A stretch of DNA of 64,000 nt from Erysipelotrichales bacterium. GTDB lineage: Bacteria; Bacillota_I; Bacilli_A; Acholeplasmatales; WRBM01. Of this stretch, positions 59,971 through 64,000 are shown piece by piece; position 1 is the first letter of the stretch; each line of letters opens with the position of its first letter. The notes beneath the pieces are model-generated. The model saw only the letters and a list, made by a program, of their open reading frames with translations. It searched no databases and was not told the DNA's origin. The DNA is taken from positions 1 through 64,000 of the forward strand of contig WRBM01000002.1 in assembly GCA_009784525.1 (NCBI GenBank), given 5' to 3'. Position numbers and translations under genes: made by a program.

Positions 59971-61286
59971 TTCATTTCTCCTTTAATTATTTCGATTGTT
60001 TTGCCTATTAAATAAAATGGAATATTTATTAAATTTTCATCTTTTTTATAGGAAAGGGCTGAATATCTAATTCTTAAGTCCGGATTGAATTTTTTATTAT
60101 AAGAATTAAAACTAACCGATGAAACATTTTCACTGGACTTTACTTCAACTGGGATAATATTCCCATTTTGATCTTGTATTAAAAAATCTATTTCGTAACG
60201 ATTTTCAAATGTAAAATATTTTAAATTATTAAATTGAATTGCTTTTAGTTGTTGTAAAACAAAATTTTCTGCTAATGCACCTTTAAACTGAAAACTATTA
60301 TCTAGCGTTATCATCTCGTTTGGAACATTTGCGATGTGCTTAAGTAACCCTGTATCAAAAACATAAAGTTTAAAGGCACTTAAATCCGCAAAAACTTTTA
60401 ACGGACATTCATTCTTCTTTGCCCGATAAAGTCTGTTAACTAAGCCAGAGGTCACAAGCCATTCAATTGCGGTTTCAAAGCTTCTAGCTCTTGCGCCTTT
60501 TTCAATATCGCCATACACAAATTTTTTATTCTCTTTTGCTAGTTGTGCAGGAATGTTTCTATAAATCATAAGTATTCTTTCTGGGTCAACTTTTCCATAG
60601 TGCTTTGTGAAGTCTCTTTCATATATTTTAACCAGTTCCTGTTGTTTCTGTTCTACATCATTAATATCTTTTGAATCAACCCAACTTTTAACCACTTCCG
60701 GCATTCCACCAATAAGCAAATATTTTTTATAAACATCTAAAAAGCGCGAATGAAAAGCTTCAAGTAATTTTAAATCATTAGAAGTAGCTTCATAAATATT
60801 TAATAGTTCTGGTTCTGTTGCGGTAAGAAACTCCTCAAAATCCATAGGTTTAATATCAATAATGTTTACTTGGCCAACTGGATGTGCAGATCCCTTAGAA
60901 AGATATACTCCTAAAAGACTTCCAGCAGAAATAATATAATATTCTTTAGCATCTTCATTAAAATACTTAAGGGAATTAAGAGCATTAGGACACTCTTGTA
61001 TTTCATCAAAAATAATTAGAGTTTTATTCGGTTCAATTTTTTTACCACGCGTAAGAGAAAGTCTTTCAATAATTACCGATGGATGTTTAGTATCTTCAAA
61101 GAAATTTTTGTACTTTATATCTTTATCAAAATTAATATAAAGCATATCAGTAAAATAGTTTTTTCCGAATTCCTGCATTAGCCAAGTTTTGCCAACTTGC
61201 CTTGCGCCTTCTAGGATAAGTGGTTTTCTATTTTCACTTTTTTTCCATTCTAACATTTTCTTTAATGCCTTGCGTTTCATTGCCAT
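59967..61286 (-). CDS. AAA ATPase with DUF4143 C-terminal domain (second copy in window)
   Basis: EGARQVGKTWLMQEFG, LIIFDEIQECPNALNSLKYF, LYVFDTGLLKHI, YEIDFLIQDQNGNIIPVEVKSS. ATG at 61286 has the GGAG SD; the listed start 61301 coincides with the predicted TSS. Confidence 0.9.
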   Translation of the reverse strand: MAMKRKALKKMLEWKKSENRKPLILEGARQVGKTWLMQEFGKNYFTDMLYINFDKDIKYKNFFEDTKHPSVIIERLSLTRGKKIEPNKTLIIFDEIQECPNALNSLKYFNEDAKEYYIISAGSLLGVYLSKGSAHPVGQVNIIDIKPMDFEEFLTATEPELLNIYEATSNDLKLLEAFHSRFLDVYKKYLLIGGMPEVVKSWVDSKDINDVEQKQQELVKIYERDFTKHYGKVDPERILMIYRNIPAQLAKENKKFVYGDIEKGARARSFETAIEWLVTSGLVNRLYRAKKNECPLKVFADLSAFKLYVFDTGLLKHIANVPNEMITLDNSFQFKGALAENFVLQQLKAIQFNNLKYFTFENRYEIDFLIQDQNGNIIPVEVKSSENVSSVSFNSYNKKFNPDLRIRYSALSYKKDENLINIPFYLIGKTIEIIKGEMK

Positions 61287-61307
61287 ATTAACACACTCCA
61301 CATCCTT

Positions 61308-61336
61308 ATATTACCACAAATTCACAGTTTTATCAA
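61308..61336 (-). promoter_or_regulatory. Promoter of DUF4143 ATPase cassette
   Basis: Minus strand TTGATA (61336-61331), 17-nt spacer, TAATAT (61313-61308). Confidence 0.65.
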
Positions 61337-61390
61337 GATTAAATGCCACAAATTAGCAAAGATAATAGATTAGATTGCCGCAAATATGCA
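61312..61390 (+). repeat. Three operator-like 15-bp repeats with 32-bp period
   Basis: TACCACAAATTCACA (61312), TGCCACAAATTAGCA (61344), TGCCGCAAATATGCA (61376). Confidence 0.7.
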
Positions 61391-61605
61391 ATAAATTCTT
61401 TAGAGAGGTTTTTAACTTCAATGATATTGCATAAAAATAACGGTCAATCTCACTTGGTTGCCGCTATTTTTTCATATATTTTATTCTCTTTGATGTGCAA
61501 AAATCGTATTATTTTTTTTTGAGTTTAGTTAAAAAACGCTTTGCAATAAATGGCTTGTCACTGGTATAAATTCTAAGCGCACGACTGGCGAAATTAGCTT
61601 AATCA

Positions 61606-62700
61606 TTATTTTTTCAGTTCAAACTCTAACTTGCCCTGAGGATTTCCATTCACAATTAATGTAATTCCATGAATACCAGGATAATGTTTTCTAACACTAA
61701 CATCTTCAAAAGAGTGCTTTCTTGTATAAGTCTTAACTTCTGCCTCTTTTAAGAGAATTTCGGAAATTTTAAACACTTTTTGGCTTGTTTTACCAGTGGC
61801 TTTGACATAATCAACTCCATATTCTAATCTTACCTTAATTGCTTTTTTAGCTTTCAGTGTAAAAGAAAATATAATATCCTCACCAATAGAAATTGCTTTT
61901 TGTTCTATTGCAAAATCACTAACTTCTACGGAATCAGTATCATCACAACCAAATAAAGCTAATACTTCACGATTACCTTTTTTAAGTAAAGTCCTACAGC
62001 CATGTTTCACAATCCAATCAAGTTCTTTATTCTTGCCGTACCACTCCTTGGCAACTTTTATAACTATTTCTGGATGTGTTTTGGAAATATCATTTAAATT
62101 ATTAGCGACACTTTTTCTAACGTAAATCGCTGGATCATTTTTTAATTGTTCAAGAATTGGCAATACTGGTGTCGGATCTTTTTTCAAGTTTGGAATTCCC
62201 ATACCCCAAGGTAAAGCCGGACGACAACCTTCGCTAGAAAGTCTTCTAACATGCTCACAATCACTTTTTGACCATTCATACATCTGTGCCATCATTTTTG
62301 TCTGATTTTTGACTATAAATGGTCTTACTGCAAACTCTGCAGATGAATGTTTAGTATATCTGGCCATTGCGCCAATCGAAATATCCCAGTTTTCATCATC
62401 TAATCCATAGAGCTCAACAAATGATGGAAAGAACCAACAAAACTCTTCTAACCAATTTCCATAGCTAGCTATAACTTTATCAATAATAGAAATAGCTTCT
62501 TTATAATCTTGCGGTAAATATTTCTTTAAGTTTTCGGCAATTCTATTAACTCTTTGTTTTAATTCTAAACTTTCCCATGTTTCATCTATAATTGATTGAA
62601 TAAATTCATTTGTCTGAAACGATTCATAATAAACTTTAATATCAGCTGCTAATTTATCAACAACTTTTTTACTTACTAAATTTTTAAACGGTTCTCCCAT
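61606..62700 (-). CDS. DNA alkylation repair (AlkD-like HEAT-repeat) protein
   Basis: HSSAEFAVRPFIVKNQTKMMAQMYEWSKSDCEHVRRLSSEGCRPALPWG...DPAIYVRKSVANNLNDISKTHPE. Confidence 0.88.
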   Translation of the reverse strand: MGEPFKNLVSKKVVDKLAADIKVYYESFQTNEFIQSIIDETWESLELKQRVNRIAENLKKYLPQDYKEAISIIDKVIASYGNWLEEFCWFFPSFVELYGLDDENWDISIGAMARYTKHSSAEFAVRPFIVKNQTKMMAQMYEWSKSDCEHVRRLSSEGCRPALPWGMGIPNLKKDPTPVLPILEQLKNDPAIYVRKSVANNLNDISKTHPEIVIKVAKEWYGKNKELDWIVKHGCRTLLKKGNREVLALFGCDDTDSVEVSDFAIEQKAISIGEDIIFSFTLKAKKAIKVRLEYGVDYVKATGKTSQKVFKISEILLKEAEVKTYTRKHSFEDVSVRKHYPGIHGITLIVNGNPQGKLEFELKK

Positions 62701-62847
62701 ATATTACTCCTTTAATATTTTTTTACTGATTTTTTAAAAAAAACTTTTCAATAAGCATCTTGTAAATATACTTTAGATATCACTCGACACGAACAAGTAC
62801 ACCTCTATCAACCTTTTATACTCTACTCCGTTCGGACAAAGTTGTTT

Positions 62848-63132
62848 TTAATTCGCCAAATTTACTCTATTACCAACAGCTATGGTTGTCGCAAGGTTGT
62901 AGTGCATAGTGTTGTAAGTTTTGCCATCTGCAGCAGTTATCCGGAAATTCCGGATAACTGAATCTCCTTCGAGTTCACTATCGCTAAAAATGTTCTTCAA
63001 GTGTTCGCTGATAGTTCTAATATCAACATCATAAAGTTTACCCGTCATCTTTTGTGTAAGCTAAACATTTTCTTCAGCATAAACTGCTTCTGACAATGTC
63101 GTGCTTCTTAACCTTAACTATTTTTTGCTCAT
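62848..63132 (-). pseudogene. RhuM-family (virulence RhuM) gene remnant
   Basis: Pieces MSKK/KKIVKVKKHDIVRSS, then AEENV-TAG-LTQKMTGKLYDVDIRTISEHLKNIFSDSELEGDSVIRNFRITAADGKTYNTMHYNLATTIAVGNRVN; stop at the usual Trp, frameshift/deletion near the 5' end, C-terminus missing. Confidence 0.8.
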
Positions 63133-63212
63133 ATTTATCCTCCCAAAATTTAGTGTGAACTACTCGAACAATTGCGATTGATAAAAATCTTATCTATCCT
63201 TATAATCGAAGC

Positions 63213-63986
63213 TTATTCACTTAACTCTAAAGCATTTAATAAACACAAGCATGCATTATATCGGCCAAAATCTAAATAAATTGCCGCAATAATTGCCTCA
63301 AACAATGTTGCATAATCTTGATTTAATTTGTTTTCTCGTGTTTGATTAAAATATGTTACACCCGAATCATTATATAGTAACTCAAAAAGTTTATTATCAC
63401 TAATTATTTTAACAAAATTCTTGTTATTTTCTAAATGACTTTTAATAAGTGTTATTTTACCTTTATCATTTTCTCTGAACAAAATTTCTGCTAAATTAAA
63501 TTTAATCAAACTATCCCCTAAAGTAGCAAGCGCTGAATTTTTGTAGTTCCTTCTATTCTTACCATCATCACTGGATTTTAGCTTAGTAACATTAAACGCT
63601 AGCTTAAGATTTTCACTTAATTCTATATTATGAATTTTTTCTAAACTATCCACCGTTGTACTAGCAATCTCTTTCCATGCAACTTTGAATTCTAAAATAA
63701 AAAGTAGGATTACCAAGACTATTGCAAGAATAAAAGAATTCCTAATAAATTCCCTATCAAATGTATCATAGTAACGATTCATAAAATCTGCCGTGATAAG
63801 CGCAACATAAATTAAAAATAAAGAACGCAGACTATTTTTAAATCGCCGACCTCCTAGCCTTTTCTTTGGATATACAAAAGAATAGATATTCCAAAAAATA
63901 CCTAGCGAATATAATAAAACAAAAACAACCAACATATACCATGTTGTATGAACATTAAAAAGTAATATCCCCAAATGAACAATCAT
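63213..63986 (-). CDS. Membrane-anchored RNase III-domain-like protein (5' end may lie beyond window)
   Basis: Three or more TM helices then LKLAFNVTK...NSALATLGDSLIKFNLAEILF...KITLIKSHLENNKNFVKII...YATLFEAIIAAIYLDFG. No in-frame stop between 63986 and the window edge. Confidence 0.75.
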   Translation of the reverse strand: MIVHLGILLFNVHTTWYMLVVFVLLYSLGIFWNIYSFVYPKKRLGGRRFKNSLRSLFLIYVALITADFMNRYYDTFDREFIRNSFILAIVLVILLFILEFKVAWKEIASTTVDSLEKIHNIELSENLKLAFNVTKLKSSDDGKNRRNYKNSALATLGDSLIKFNLAEILFRENDKGKITLIKSHLENNKNFVKIISDNKLFELLYNDSGVTYFNQTRENKLNQDYATLFEAIIAAIYLDFGRYNACLCLLNALELSE

Positions 63987-64000
63987 TACAAGCGCAATTG

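Noticed and set aside
61343-61522. Plus-strand 59-aa ORF MPQISKDNRLDCRKYAINSLERFLTSMILHKNNGQSHLVAAIFSYILFSLMCKNRIIFF
   Set aside because: No SD or promoter; overlaps the operator-like repeats and a terminator-like hairpin; likely fortuitous.
1-64000. CRISPR arrays, tRNA and rRNA genes
   Set aside because: No regularly spaced repeat-spacer structure and no tRNA T-loop (GGTTCGAATCC-like) or rRNA motifs noticed by eye on either strand.

Overview
The window is about 64 kb of AT-rich, gene-dense bacterial chromosome. I read it as a Mollicutes-related Firmicute of the Acholeplasma/Izemoplasma type. prfB is present, and glycolysis has both an ATP-PFK and a PPi-PFK. Almost all genes lie on the minus strand; the clear plus-strand genes are pfp, an NFACT/RqcH gene and a transposase remnant. 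Core blocks are: pfkA-pyk; dnaE; ackA; uvrC, rpoZ-gmk; a SAM-I riboswitch followed by TSCPD-metK-HD hydrolase-ComFC-like-hpf; rimP-nusA-ylxR-ylxQ-infB-rbfA; glgB-glgP-rlmN; recX-YitT-prfB-secA; rlmD-like; cls; and queG. From about 50 kb on there are surface and accessory genes: an InlB-repeat lipoprotein, DUF2339, a collagen/BclA-like protein, a DUF4143 ATPase cassette, an AlkD-like protein, a RhuM pseudogene, and a membrane-anchored degenerate RNase III-domain protein. The observations I rate highest are: (1) the membrane-tethered RNase III-like protein that has lost two catalytic acidic residues; (2) a ~130-bp dispersed inverted repeat (1-131 and 19830-19959), one copy of which abuts a strong promoter driving a ~250-nt transcript with two small ORFs; (3) a membrane pseudo-HD-GYP protein with no recognisable metal ligands; (4) three 15-bp operator-like repeats at exactly 32-bp spacing over the promoter of an ATPase cassette; and (5) six 66-bp repeats encoding a low-complexity N-terminus on IF-2. 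No tRNA, rRNA or CRISPR array was recognised. All homology calls are from motif recognition by eye; no searches were run.
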